Shown here one piece after another: positions 43,966 to 51,946 of a stretch of DNA of 64,000 nucleotides (position 1 is the stretch's first letter; each line of letters begins with the position of its first letter). Source of the DNA: a virus. Under the pieces are notes generated by a model, which searched no databases, had not been told where the DNA came from, and worked only from the letters and a program-made list of their open reading frames with translations. The stretch covers positions 62,001-126,000 of the IMG/VR virus record IMGVR_UViG_3300027833_000001. One strand, written 5' to 3'. Both the position numbers and the translations under genes were made by a program.

Positions 43966-44412
43966 ATGTCAGAAGAACAACCTAAGTACAAAAACCCCAT
44001 TTGGCTAAACAAAGAGAATCGCTCAATTGAGTGTGACATTCTCTATGGCAAAGAATATCAACGAAGCATAATCAATGCAGGTCCAGCTTCAGAAGGATAT
44101 GTCAATAGAGATTATGATCAGATTATGATAGACATCGGTGAAACGGAAATTGATCGTCTTACAGTCATAGATGATGAAAGTAAAGCCGAAGCGGTTGTGA
44201 AAGCAAAAGAACAAGAAGAAGTTCACAAGAATAGAATCAAACAAGAAACTCTATTTGAAATTAAACTTGAGGCTTTTGAAATTCCCATCATCAAAAATTC
44301 TAAAAATTCAGAAATGAAGAAGAAAATTCGTAGGGCAAAGAACCCACTAGAGGTTACTGCATATGCGACAATACTCATACAAGAAGAATTAGGTGCTGTA
44401 ATAGATGACTAA
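43966..44412 (+). CDS. hypothetical protein, possible fibre-assembly factor
   Basis: A 148-residue soluble, charged protein that I cannot assign. It begins with NPIWLNKENRSIECDILYG, a pattern similar in kind to small proteins encoded after phage fibre genes, and its second half is helical (KAEAVVKAKEQEEVHKNRIKQ) ending in EEELGAVIDD-like acidic sequence. There is no membrane segment. GAGG lies about 8 bases before the ATG. It follows three fibre-like genes and overlaps the glycosyltransferase gene by 8 bases, so a role in assembling or modifying fibres is possible. Confidence 0.55.
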   Translation: MSEEQPKYKNPIWLNKENRSIECDILYGKEYQRSIINAGPASEGYVNRDYDQIMIDIGETEIDRLTVIDDESKAEAVVKAKEQEEVHKNRIKQETLFEIKLEAFEIPIIKNSKNSEMKKKIRRAKNPLEVTAYATILIQEELGAVIDD

Positions 44413-45142
44413 GGGCTACGTTTATGTGGCTTCTCTGAAAAAAGACTATTACTATGCCGCCAAGCTGTCGGCACTATCTTTATTAGATTTTTATCCAGAT
44501 GCCAAAATTACACTATTCACTCATGCCGCGTGGGTTGAATTAGATGACTTCAAAATATTTGATCAGATACGAACAACGGATCTTATGGGTGTCGATATGC
44601 CCGTCAATAATCGTGCCAAGCTGTGGGCATTATCACAGACTCCATATGACTTGACAATGTACCTTGATTGTGACACCATGATAGAAGATGGAGATATACG
44701 ATTTGCGTTTGATTTTATTAGAGAACATGACATAATATTCACTAGAAATAGACCGTACAACGCCAAGATCACTAAGCTAAATGATGAAGATGAGATGATC
44801 TACCATTGCGGTGTATTCGTATATAGAAACACTGACGCAGTAAAGAAATTAATGGATGACTGGTATTACTACTACAGAATCCAATGTGCGCCCGCGCATG
44901 ATGTGAGTCCTTATCCCGAAGCAGTTAAACCATGGGATACATTTACAATGTGGTACTTACTAAATAAAACGAAGCACAAAGAAACTATTAATGTAGGAGA
45001 GTTTCCATCACCTGATGCTAGATGGAATTTTGTCATGGGTCAACGACCTGAAGAATTGGAAGGTAATGATGTAGTTGTGAGACATTACCTATTAGATAGG
45101 CACTTTAATTCAAATGAAACTATTAACGAACCTCAATCCTGA
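44405..45142 (+). CDS. GT-A glycosyltransferase (GT8-like)
   Basis: A 245-residue glycosyltransferase of GT-A type. The pattern is YVYVASLKKDYYYAAKLSALS at the start, then the metal-binding DxD in YLDCDTM (Asp88-x-Asp90), followed by YHCGVFVYRN and PWDTFTMWYLLNK, which fits the acceptor and donor regions of glycogenin-like GT8 enzymes. It uses a nucleotide sugar and a divalent metal in the cytoplasm. This is the only plus-strand member of the local GT-A group. The 3' end overlaps the next gene by 29 bases. Confidence 0.72.
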   Translation: MTKGYVYVASLKKDYYYAAKLSALSLLDFYPDAKITLFTHAAWVELDDFKIFDQIRTTDLMGVDMPVNNRAKLWALSQTPYDLTMYLDCDTMIEDGDIRFAFDFIREHDIIFTRNRPYNAKITKLNDEDEMIYHCGVFVYRNTDAVKKLMDDWYYYYRIQCAPAHDVSPYPEAVKPWDTFTMWYLLNKTKHKETINVGEFPSPDARWNFVMGQRPEELEGNDVVVRHYLLDRHFNSNETINEPQS

Positions 45143-45764
45143 ACTGTTAGAACGCCTTGACCGCTATCGAAATTGGTTTGATGAGCAAGACGATATCAAT
45201 ACAATTATTCCTGATAAAGATAGAGAAGGTACACATACACTAGAAAGTGCAACATCTCCAGAGTATCTAAAAGAAGTACAAAAAGATACACACGCAGGCA
45301 CACCAGAATGTGCTATAGTTACTGACTTTCATATAAGTGATGGCTCACCTACAAAGTATCGAAATGCTTCCCTAGAGTTATGTACAGACGTATGTGCATT
45401 TTTAGGAGCAAAATTTACTGCCGTTCATGCATATTATCCAGCAGATGGATTTATGGGATGGCATTGTAATTGGGATACTCCTGGATATAATATTCTTTTG
45501 AGTTACAGCGAAAATGATCAAGGCTTCTTTAGGTATACAGATAAAGAAGGTAACATTGTAACGATGTATGATACACCAGGATGGTCAGCTAAGGTTGGTT
45601 ATTTTGGAGGCAAAGATGAAGACGCATCTAATATTGTTTGGCATTGTGCGGGAAGTAAATTGCCTAGACAGACATTAGGATTCGTCATTCCAGATAGAGA
45701 TATGTGGCAAATGATGATAGATGATATAGATGATAAACCTTTTAATAGAAGTCTATTCCCATGA
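45114..45764 (+). CDS. possible 2OG-Fe(II) oxygenase-like protein
   Basis: A 216-residue protein with a double-stranded beta-helix pattern. The possible iron site is His117 in MGWHCNWDTPG and His177 in VWHCAGSKLPRQTLGF, with Arg185 as the co-substrate arginine; the spacing fits 2-oxoglutarate oxygenases. The usual acidic ligand two residues after the first His is Asn119 here (HxN in place of HxD/E), although Asp121 is near. It could be a hydroxylase or a binding protein that has lost catalysis. It is coupled to the GT by a long overlap and to the next gene by ATGA. Confidence 0.45.
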   Translation: MKLLTNLNPELLERLDRYRNWFDEQDDINTIIPDKDREGTHTLESATSPEYLKEVQKDTHAGTPECAIVTDFHISDGSPTKYRNASLELCTDVCAFLGAKFTAVHAYYPADGFMGWHCNWDTPGYNILLSYSENDQGFFRYTDKEGNIVTMYDTPGWSAKVGYFGGKDEDASNIVWHCAGSKLPRQTLGFVIPDRDMWQMMIDDIDDKPFNRSLFP

Positions 45765-45931
45765 AGAGTCGATGGGAAGTCTGGAAACACGCTCTAGGTT
45801 CTTTTGATGAAGAAGATGGGTACGATGCACTTAATGAAGATCGCATAGCATTAATAAGAACTTTCATAGTGGGTTCTAATTTACTATGCGCTTACGTCAT
45901 TATAATTAATATCATTGTTGGTTGGTTCTAA
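45761..45931 (+). CDS. 56-residue membrane protein
   Basis: A small gene starting in an ATGA overlap with the preceding stop. The first half is polar and acidic (SRWEVWKHALGSFDEEDGYD) and residues 34-55 form a strongly hydrophobic span (FIVGSNLLCAYVIIINIIVG), so a single-pass inner-membrane protein is predicted. Small proteins starting with a WEVWKHALGSF-like sequence are, as far as I recall, present in T4-like cyanophages without a known role. The 3' end overlaps that of the converging methyltransferase-like gene by 4 bases. Confidence 0.65.
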   Translation: MKSRWEVWKHALGSFDEEDGYDALNEDRIALIRTFIVGSNLLCAYVIIINIIVGWF

Positions 45932-46626
45932 AAGAAACCTTCTCGTTGACCTATAATCATAAATCGGTCATATACTTTCTTGCCTTCCCATGAGTAATAA
46001 GTTTGCTGTCTAGTACCTTCATATCCAACTTCATCGATTCCAACTTGATCTTTTAAATCAGCGATACTACTTACACAGTTAATACCGTACATCTCTTCAA
46101 TAACATTACTATTTTGTACTGCAAGAACAGCATTTGGATTCTTTGTAGTCAATTCTTTAAGTGGATACATTTGTTCTGTACACATACAGATAACTAGGTC
46201 AACATCAATCTTATTTAAATTTTCAAATTCAAATGGAACATCTAGATTCCAATGACGAATGTTTACAAATTTTTCTTGGGCGTAATACTTGTGAAGAATT
46301 TTAGATAACTCAATCGACTCTTCATCAATATCTACCATGTGTATTTGTGATACATCAATGTTCTCACATAGCAACGGTACTATAGGCATACCTAGCCAAG
46401 AGTTTAATATCAGTACTCTCATAGAACCAGTTTTAGTGTAGTACTCTTCCATGTACTCTTTAACTTCTTCTATTAGCCAAGTGCTGGCTTCCATGTTGTT
46501 GCCTTCTAGTGACTGTCTAAAGTCAACCAGCTTATGTGGCATTCGTTTTTCAATAACCGAGAGTGCTTCACCCCAGTTTTTAAAGTTGTTTAGAAAATTA
46601 TAATTTAATTCTTTAGAACTTGACAT
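45928..46626 (-). CDS. SAM-dependent methyltransferase-like protein
   Basis: A 232-residue protein with a Rossmann methyltransferase layout: MRVLILNSWLGMPIVPLL (motif I region, without a clear GxGxG), then IHMVDIDEESIELSKIL with the acidic residue at the end of strand 2, and DVDLVICMCTEQM (motif IV region). The acceptor is unknown. I chose ATG 46626, which overlaps the stop of the upstream GT gene; starts further upstream add a hydrophobic tail encoded inside that gene. It is the last gene of the minus-strand glycosyltransferase operon. Confidence 0.6.
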   Translation of the reverse strand: MSSSKELNYNFLNNFKNWGEALSVIEKRMPHKLVDFRQSLEGNNMEASTWLIEEVKEYMEEYYTKTGSMRVLILNSWLGMPIVPLLCENIDVSQIHMVDIDEESIELSKILHKYYAQEKFVNIRHWNLDVPFEFENLNKIDVDLVICMCTEQMYPLKELTTKNPNAVLAVQNSNVIEEMYGINCVSSIADLKDQVGIDEVGYEGTRQQTYYSWEGKKVYDRFMIIGQREGFF

Positions 46627-47287
46627 CTTCACTTTTCCCCATTGAGTCAAAAATACATACGTATGGTAGATCACGATACACATGAGATTCAGTATCATGT
46701 GGATGGATAAAACCTTGATTGAAACTATACACCCAACCTATTGGGAATAGTTTAGTTTTTACAATTCGTCTATTATAGAAAAAGTTATCCAGACCACGAT
46801 AATACCATAATATTTGAGACTTGTATTGATTGAAATATTCAGTGATTTCATTACTATTTAGACTATCATTCCAACGAAGAACTGACGAATTTAAATCAGT
46901 GTACTTATGTGGAATGTGGCGTGTATCTTTGTATTGAGTCTCTAAGTCGTGCCACCATGTTTTAACGAAACATAAACAATCTTCAGGATCAAAGTTTGCT
47001 ATATCATCGATGTTCTTTTGTAGTATAGTATCTAAATCAAAGAACATCTTTTCACCTCTTTGAGTAACAATAGTCTCATCGAAGAGGTACATTTTATTCC
47101 ACCACTTCTCCAATTTGTTACCACCAGGCAATGAAAGTATTTTAATATCAGAATTTATATCTTTACTATCTTCAGTTAGACAATGAAACGTAAAATCTAT
47201 TGTCAGGTTCTCAAGACAACTTTCATATAGTTGATTGACATGAGATGCATTATATTTTGTACCCCATTTTACAGTATAGATATTCAT
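46613..47287 (-). CDS. GT-A glycosyltransferase (paralogue 1)
   Basis: A 224-residue glycosyltransferase related to the other minus-strand members. The shared pattern is YTVKWGTKYNASHVNQLYES at the start, a DLD metal site (Asp84-x-Asp86) in KMFFDLDTILQKNID, an SSVLRW block, and GWVYSFNQG close to the C-terminus. The ATG at 47287 lies in an ATGA overlap with the upstream gene and has GGAG 7 bases before it. It is shorter than the other copies. Confidence 0.7.
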   Translation of the reverse strand: MNIYTVKWGTKYNASHVNQLYESCLENLTIDFTFHCLTEDSKDINSDIKILSLPGGNKLEKWWNKMYLFDETIVTQRGEKMFFDLDTILQKNIDDIANFDPEDCLCFVKTWWHDLETQYKDTRHIPHKYTDLNSSVLRWNDSLNSNEITEYFNQYKSQILWYYRGLDNFFYNRRIVKTKLFPIGWVYSFNQGFIHPHDTESHVYRDLPYVCIFDSMGKSEDVKF

Positions 47288-48102
47288 TCGCCTCTCCAAT
47301 GTCTAAGAAGTTCTGGATGGGAGAGATCATCTTGTTTAGTACTTCCTCTACTTGCATCTTCAAATGGTAGTAAGTCAATATTAAATACACAGACAATACA
47401 GTGTTCTCTATACTTGGCTACATTCAAATCATCTTCATCCCATGATCTACCTCTATTCCAAGAGTATGCCATCCAAGATGGAAAATGATCCCATAAGTCT
47501 TCACCATATCTACCCCATTTCCATGAGTGGTAGTTATCAGTTCCATCTGTATATGTAAACCATATCTTCTTTTGGTTTGCCATCACATCATCCCAAATAC
47601 ACTCACATTGATCATCTGACCATACTTTACATGAGCCATTTGTATACGCTCCATGTGATAGTTTAAATCTTCTTGTTTGCATTGGTTTAGGATCTTGCCA
47701 CCACGATTTCATTTTTGTGGGTCTTTCCATATTGTATGTAATTATAGGAGTTAAGTCACCTTGAATAATTACATCTAAGTCAAAGAACACAAAGCGACCA
47801 CTAGGTTTATCAGGAGCAAAGTTGTGCGTGTTGAATACAAAAGTCTTTGCTCTGTCCCAACACCTTGCCATTCCATACTTAAAATCTTCAGCACCAAACC
47901 AATACTTAGGATGTATGTCTGGAATATCTGGGAAGTCAATTATCTGAACATCATCATCGATACCCTTAGCATCATCTGTATAGCAATAGAAATGAAACTC
48001 AAACTGATCGGGAGTATTTCTCTTTGCCATCTCTTTCAATCTGTTTACAAAATGTGGTCCATATTTCGTACCCCATTTAGCACATACATAATTTACTCTC
48101 AT
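47284..48102 (-). CDS. GT-A glycosyltransferase (paralogue 2)
   Basis: A 272-residue paralogue with the start YVCAKWGTKYGPHFVNRLKE, CYTDDAKGIDDDVQI, a DLD metal site (Asp108-x-Asp110) in FVFFDLDVIIQGDL, GTDNYHSWKWG and WMAYSWNRGRSWDEDD. The HPKYWFGAEDF block is shared with the N-terminal part of the 833-residue fusion next to it. ATGA overlaps couple it to both neighbours. Donor and acceptor are unknown. Confidence 0.72.
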   Translation of the reverse strand: MRVNYVCAKWGTKYGPHFVNRLKEMAKRNTPDQFEFHFYCYTDDAKGIDDDVQIIDFPDIPDIHPKYWFGAEDFKYGMARCWDRAKTFVFNTHNFAPDKPSGRFVFFDLDVIIQGDLTPIITYNMERPTKMKSWWQDPKPMQTRRFKLSHGAYTNGSCKVWSDDQCECIWDDVMANQKKIWFTYTDGTDNYHSWKWGRYGEDLWDHFPSWMAYSWNRGRSWDEDDLNVAKYREHCIVCVFNIDLLPFEDASRGSTKQDDLSHPELLRHWRGE

Positions 48103-50600
48103 TTACATTTACCACATTTCATTGTACATATATTCAAAGGCTTTCTCTTTAGATGTTCGCTGATATTAGCAAAATCTGTATTGTGTATTACTTCACCTGT
48201 AGTAAAACCTGCTAAGTTATTATACTTCATATTGTATGGATAGTCAATAGGGTGATATGGTAAAAGTTTATTTTCTACTACATCTCTTGCAATGAACGCA
48301 CAAGGAAAAGCATTACTAGACGAACCAATATAAAAGTATCCACTTTTTCTAGCATCACACCATACTGGATCTTTTTCTTTCATTTTTGGTTTAGTTGTTC
48401 TTATTTCATTTTTCTTTGCAAACTGCTTTAGGGTGTGAAAGTCTATTGGTTTATCTTTTGCAATAGTATTTTCAATTTGATTCTCTTGTTCTGACTTTAA
48501 CTCAGGCAGTACTTTTTGTATATGATCAACATATACAAGAGACTCAATATCACTAAATGTTTGTAGGGTTATAGTAATATTTTTGTCTTTTAAGTACTTA
48601 CAGATTTCTTCTAACTCTACACAGTTTACTGGGTCTGTTATTTCACACATAAAAGTTACCCAAGAAACTTTGTAACTATCGAATATATTTTTTATACTCT
48701 TTAGAGTGTGTTCATTACCGTCTACAAAAATGTCATTGAACTCTATGTTCGTATCATTCTGGCGAGTACTCAATTGTATCAGTGCGCCATCTGGTTCTTC
48801 ATCTTCATATAGACCACGATATAAGTCACTGTATTGTTCTCCATGCATTTGGAAATATTTTATGAGTGTATTTGTATCATCATTTTTCTGATTCATTATA
48901 GAAAGCAATTCTTCTTTAGGCATGATGTTGTATAATCGCTCAAAGACTTTCTCATAATTTTCTTTGTAAAACAATTCTTTTAGATATTCGATATAATATT
49001 TTTTATATAGCGATTGAACCTCATCCGAATCTGTATCCCAGAAGATACACTGAATACCATTGTCTACTACATTCTTCATAAAGTCTACTTTAATTGTTGG
49101 TAAAGTATTTTTATGCCACATTCTTCTATACAATGCGATTGCTTGTAGTCTAGTTATTTTCCAAAAGTATCTTACTGGTCCGTGTACTTTTACTTCTTCT
49201 GCTACAACTTTGTGCATCTTAGAAATATATCTTTCTTTGTAGAAATCATATACTTCCATTACAGTTTTGTTCCAGTACAATGATTCGTCACCATTTACAA
49301 GCATTGAGTCATCTGGATAATCAGCAATAAACTTCTTGTGCATAGAAATCATATCGCCAGTTTCATAAAGTTCTTTTATGGTCTGTAAATGTATTGAATC
49401 TATTTGTCTAATAAATGTAGTATCTGATATTTCTCTTTCCAATTCTGGAAGAGATTTCTTTATATCGTCTACATTACCAGTTAAGTGTGCATCTATCTCT
49501 GGAAAATCATTTACGAATTTATTTACAAGAGACTGTAAATCATTGCTCTTTATCAGTGATTCAATATCTTCAACAACCTCTTTATTCATAAAACGATTCT
49601 CTAACATTTCATCTGTCAGAGATTTCATTCCTAACCATTCTTTTAGAGTGTTGAAATTTTTTGAGTACTGATCCCAATCAGACCGTAGGCTAGGCAAATC
49701 TTTTGCAAATTTCTTTTCTAGTGTATCGTAGTCTTTATTTGTAAGAAGATTATCAATCTTAACCGTGTGCTTGTTTCTAGTAAAGAAGTTTTTAGGAAAT
49801 TTAGGTAACCATAACTTTTCAAATTCATCTTTGCCGTGCCAATGTATTAATAGATTGTAATTCTTTAGTTCGTGTGGTTTAACACCAGACGTATTCTTAC
49901 CAAGCATATCGACATTGAACAGAGCAAACTTTGCATTATCTCTATACAAGTTTTGTGAAAGATCATCTGGATATTGTTTGCCTCTATTGTAAGAGTACAC
50001 CCAGTCTACTGGTAAGAAGTTCCAGTAATTATCACCCACTGTTTGATGTTCTCTATATGGATAATAATTGTCGGTGCCTTTATAGAATGTTTTGAACACA
50101 ACATCACTATGTGCCATAACATCATCATAAATCTTTTCACCCTGATCAGTACACCACAACATCACACTAGAGTTATATAGTGATCCTTTTATATCTAAGA
50201 ATCGTCTATCTTTAATTACAGAGGGATCTTCCCAATGAGAATAGATCATATGAGGAGACTTTGCGAGTTGTTCTATTTCGTCAATGTTGTTTTGTATTAT
50301 GATATCTAAATCAAGATAGCAGAAAGGACCTTTTGTTTTTAGCCATCGATGTGAATTGAGCATAAGAAACTTGGCTCTATCCCAACAGTAATTCTCTTCA
50401 CCAAACCAGTATCTAGGATGTAATGGCTTAACATTAGGAATTGGGCGAGTAGTAATACCCTTATTGATACCTTCTGGCTCATCTGTATAGCAGATGAATT
50501 TAAAACGCTTTGTATAATTGCGTTTGACCATTCCGTGAAGGTTGTTTACATATTCTGCGGTATACTTGTTACCCCATTTTATGCATAGAAAGTGCATCAT
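48099..50600 (-). CDS. glycosyltransferase fused to degenerate radical SAM/SPASM-like region
   Basis: An 833-residue fusion. Residues 1-275 are a GT-A domain like its neighbours (FLCIKWGNKYTAEYVNNLHG, HPRYWFGEENYCWDRAK, DLD at Asp97-x-Asp99, GTDNYYPYREH). Residues 280-620 are charged and helical. Residues 620-833 resemble a radical SAM protein: ALIQLSTRQNDTNIEF occupies the place of the TRCNxxCxxC cluster loop with Gln, Asn and Phe in place of the three cysteines, and the C-terminal part has Cys748, Cys767 and a CTMKCGKC triad (Cys825, 829, 832), as in SPASM-type auxiliary cluster domains. Catalytic SAM cleavage is therefore unlikely. It may bind a peptide substrate and position it for the GT. 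Confidence 0.65.
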   Translation of the reverse strand: MMHFLCIKWGNKYTAEYVNNLHGMVKRNYTKRFKFICYTDEPEGINKGITTRPIPNVKPLHPRYWFGEENYCWDRAKFLMLNSHRWLKTKGPFCYLDLDIIIQNNIDEIEQLAKSPHMIYSHWEDPSVIKDRRFLDIKGSLYNSSVMLWCTDQGEKIYDDVMAHSDVVFKTFYKGTDNYYPYREHQTVGDNYWNFLPVDWVYSYNRGKQYPDDLSQNLYRDNAKFALFNVDMLGKNTSGVKPHELKNYNLLIHWHGKDEFEKLWLPKFPKNFFTRNKHTVKIDNLLTNKDYDTLEKKFAKDLPSLRSDWDQYSKNFNTLKEWLGMKSLTDEMLENRFMNKEVVEDIESLIKSNDLQSLVNKFVNDFPEIDAHLTGNVDDIKKSLPELEREISDTTFIRQIDSIHLQTIKELYETGDMISMHKKFIADYPDDSMLVNGDESLYWNKTVMEVYDFYKERYISKMHKVVAEEVKVHGPVRYFWKITRLQAIALYRRMWHKNTLPTIKVDFMKNVVDNGIQCIFWDTDSDEVQSLYKKYYIEYLKELFYKENYEKVFERLYNIMPKEELLSIMNQKNDDTNTLIKYFQMHGEQYSDLYRGLYEDEEPDGALIQLSTRQNDTNIEFNDIFVDGNEHTLKSIKNIFDSYKVSWVTFMCEITDPVNCVELEEICKYLKDKNITITLQTFSDIESLVYVDHIQKVLPELKSEQENQIENTIAKDKPIDFHTLKQFAKKNEIRTTKPKMKEKDPVWCDARKSGYFYIGSSSNAFPCAFIARDVVENKLLPYHPIDYPYNMKYNNLAGFTTGEVIHNTDFANISEHLKRKPLNICTMKCGKCK

Positions 50601-51228
50601 AATATTTCTGTCTCAAATTAACGGTAGTTTCACTTTGTCCGTTCAGTAGTACTATAGGATATTCTGGTAATATCTGATACGCTCTAGGTGAAGTATCAGT
50701 CTCAGTATCTACACCACATAAAAATGAATAAATCATATTTTTAGGAAATGTTCTTTGAATCAATTTTTCATGGAATAAATACCAATCATCATTGTCTTTA
50801 TATTTAGTCATGTAGTAATCAATGTTTTCTAGCCAATCATCATATATCAAAGATGGGTGTTTTTCATCTGAATTCCATGTCATCACCGAAGAGTTGTATT
50901 TACTTCCAAAATCTTTCCAGTAGGTTTGACATATAGTTGGCTTATCACAGTAAGAAAAGAATTCATATATGTCACATTGTAACACAATATCTAGGTCTAA
51001 GTAAAGAACTTCACCAATATTTTTTAGACTAAATAGTTGTATCTTTCTCCAATTACTTTCAATATCTTCATTAATGAATTTAACATCTATTTCAGGTCGA
51101 AGTAAATGTGCATGGTCTGAAGTAGTTAAACAAACATAATTATATTCGCCACGAGTACTATCATATATTCTATGTACGTCATCAACGCTATACTTATCTC
51201 CATACAGAAGGGTTAGGATTGTCTTCAA
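50569..51228 (-). CDS. GT-A glycosyltransferase (paralogue 3)
   Basis: A 219-residue glycosyltransferase with the pattern LTLLYGDKYSVDDVHRIYD, a DLD metal site (Asp78-x-Asp80) in VLYLDLDIVLQCDI, and KYNSSVMTWNSDEK. It is more distant from the other paralogues. It starts at TTG 51228, with GGAG 7 bases upstream on the minus strand; an ATG 15 bases upstream is out of frame. It is the first gene of the minus-strand GT operon; I see no late promoter on this strand just upstream. Confidence 0.7.
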   Translation of the reverse strand: MKTILTLLYGDKYSVDDVHRIYDSTRGEYNYVCLTTSDHAHLLRPEIDVKFINEDIESNWRKIQLFSLKNIGEVLYLDLDIVLQCDIYEFFSYCDKPTICQTYWKDFGSKYNSSVMTWNSDEKHPSLIYDDWLENIDYYMTKYKDNDDWYLFHEKLIQRTFPKNMIYSFLCGVDTETDTSPRAYQILPEYPIVLLNGQSETTVNLRQKYYDALSMHKMG

Positions 51229-51245
51229 GTCTAAACTCCATGTTA

Positions 51246-51253
51246 TATAAATA
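51246..51253 (+). promoter_or_regulatory. T4-type late promoter for the fibre cluster
   Basis: A perfect TATAAATA on the plus strand between the diverging GT operon and fibre cluster, 27 bases before the ATG at 51281. GAGGA (51266-51270) lies between them. Confidence 0.6.
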
Positions 51254-51280
51254 GATTACAGAACAGAGGAACTGCAATAT

Positions 51281-51607
51281 ATGGCAACGGTAAATAATAT
51301 CGTGATTGATCAGGGCACTACCTTTTCATTTACGGTCAATCTTACGAATGACGATGGTACCAAGAAAGATTTGACGAATTATGCCGTCACTTCTCAGATG
51401 CGTAAAAGTTATTACACTACTACTTATACGTCATTCACTACAGCGAAAATAGATTTAGAAGGTCAGATTACTATATCTTTGACCGCCGCTCAATCATCTG
51501 CTGTAAAGGCTGGAAGATACGTTTACGATATTGAGATTGCTAGTTCAACTGAAACATTGAGGATTATGGAAGGAATTGTGACTGTAACTCCGGAGGTTAC
51601 AAAGTAA
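51281..51607 (+). CDS. small beta-sandwich structural protein
   Basis: A 108-residue protein with a pattern common at the N-terminus of phage baseplate and fibre adaptors: NNIVIDQGTTFSFTVNLTND, a DLTNYAVTSQMRKSY strand pair, then VKAGRYVYDIEI and an EGIVTVTPEV end. The fold is probably an Ig-like or BppU-type beta sandwich. It is the first gene of the fibre cluster; its stop overlaps the next ATG. Confidence 0.65.
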   Translation: MATVNNIVIDQGTTFSFTVNLTNDDGTKKDLTNYAVTSQMRKSYYTTTYTSFTTAKIDLEGQITISLTAAQSSAVKAGRYVYDIEIASSTETLRIMEGIVTVTPEVTK

Positions 51608-51885
51608 TGGCAATAAAAGTAAATATACCATCGAATGCAAGTACTACGAAAGTAAGCATACCGACAACAGGTACTATTGCTTCAGTTGTTACTACACAAT
51701 CTCAGGCAATTACAAACGCAAAGTTACAAAATTTAGCCAATATTGATATTTCAACTAATGGTTTATTGGACGGTCATACTTTGGTTTATGATGAAGAAAC
51801 AGGCAATTTTGTTGCCCAAGCATTAACCGCTTCTGTTGATATTGATTCATTGAATCTAACATCACTAGATGGTGGAACGTATTAG
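51607..51885 (+). CDS. small fibre-like protein
   Basis: A 92-residue low-complexity beta protein. A KVNIPSNASTTKVSIPT start is followed by LANIDISTNGLLDGHTLVYD, a segment usual in phage fibres. The end LTSLDGGTY matches the end of the 420-residue fibre two genes later (AATIDGGTY), so the two may share an adaptor peptide. It is coupled to the preceding gene by TAATG. Confidence 0.6.
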   Translation: MAIKVNIPSNASTTKVSIPTTGTIASVVTTQSQAITNAKLQNLANIDISTNGLLDGHTLVYDEETGNFVAQALTASVDIDSLNLTSLDGGTY

Positions 51886-51946
51886 TGATCAACATTCGTT
51901 ATGAACAAAAGATTTCAGTAAACATAGAAAAATGAGGAAACATTAA

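Noticed and set aside
51884-51934. 16-codon GTG frame between two fibre genes
   Set aside because: No Shine-Dalgarno, no recognisable sequence, and the length is too short to support a gene.
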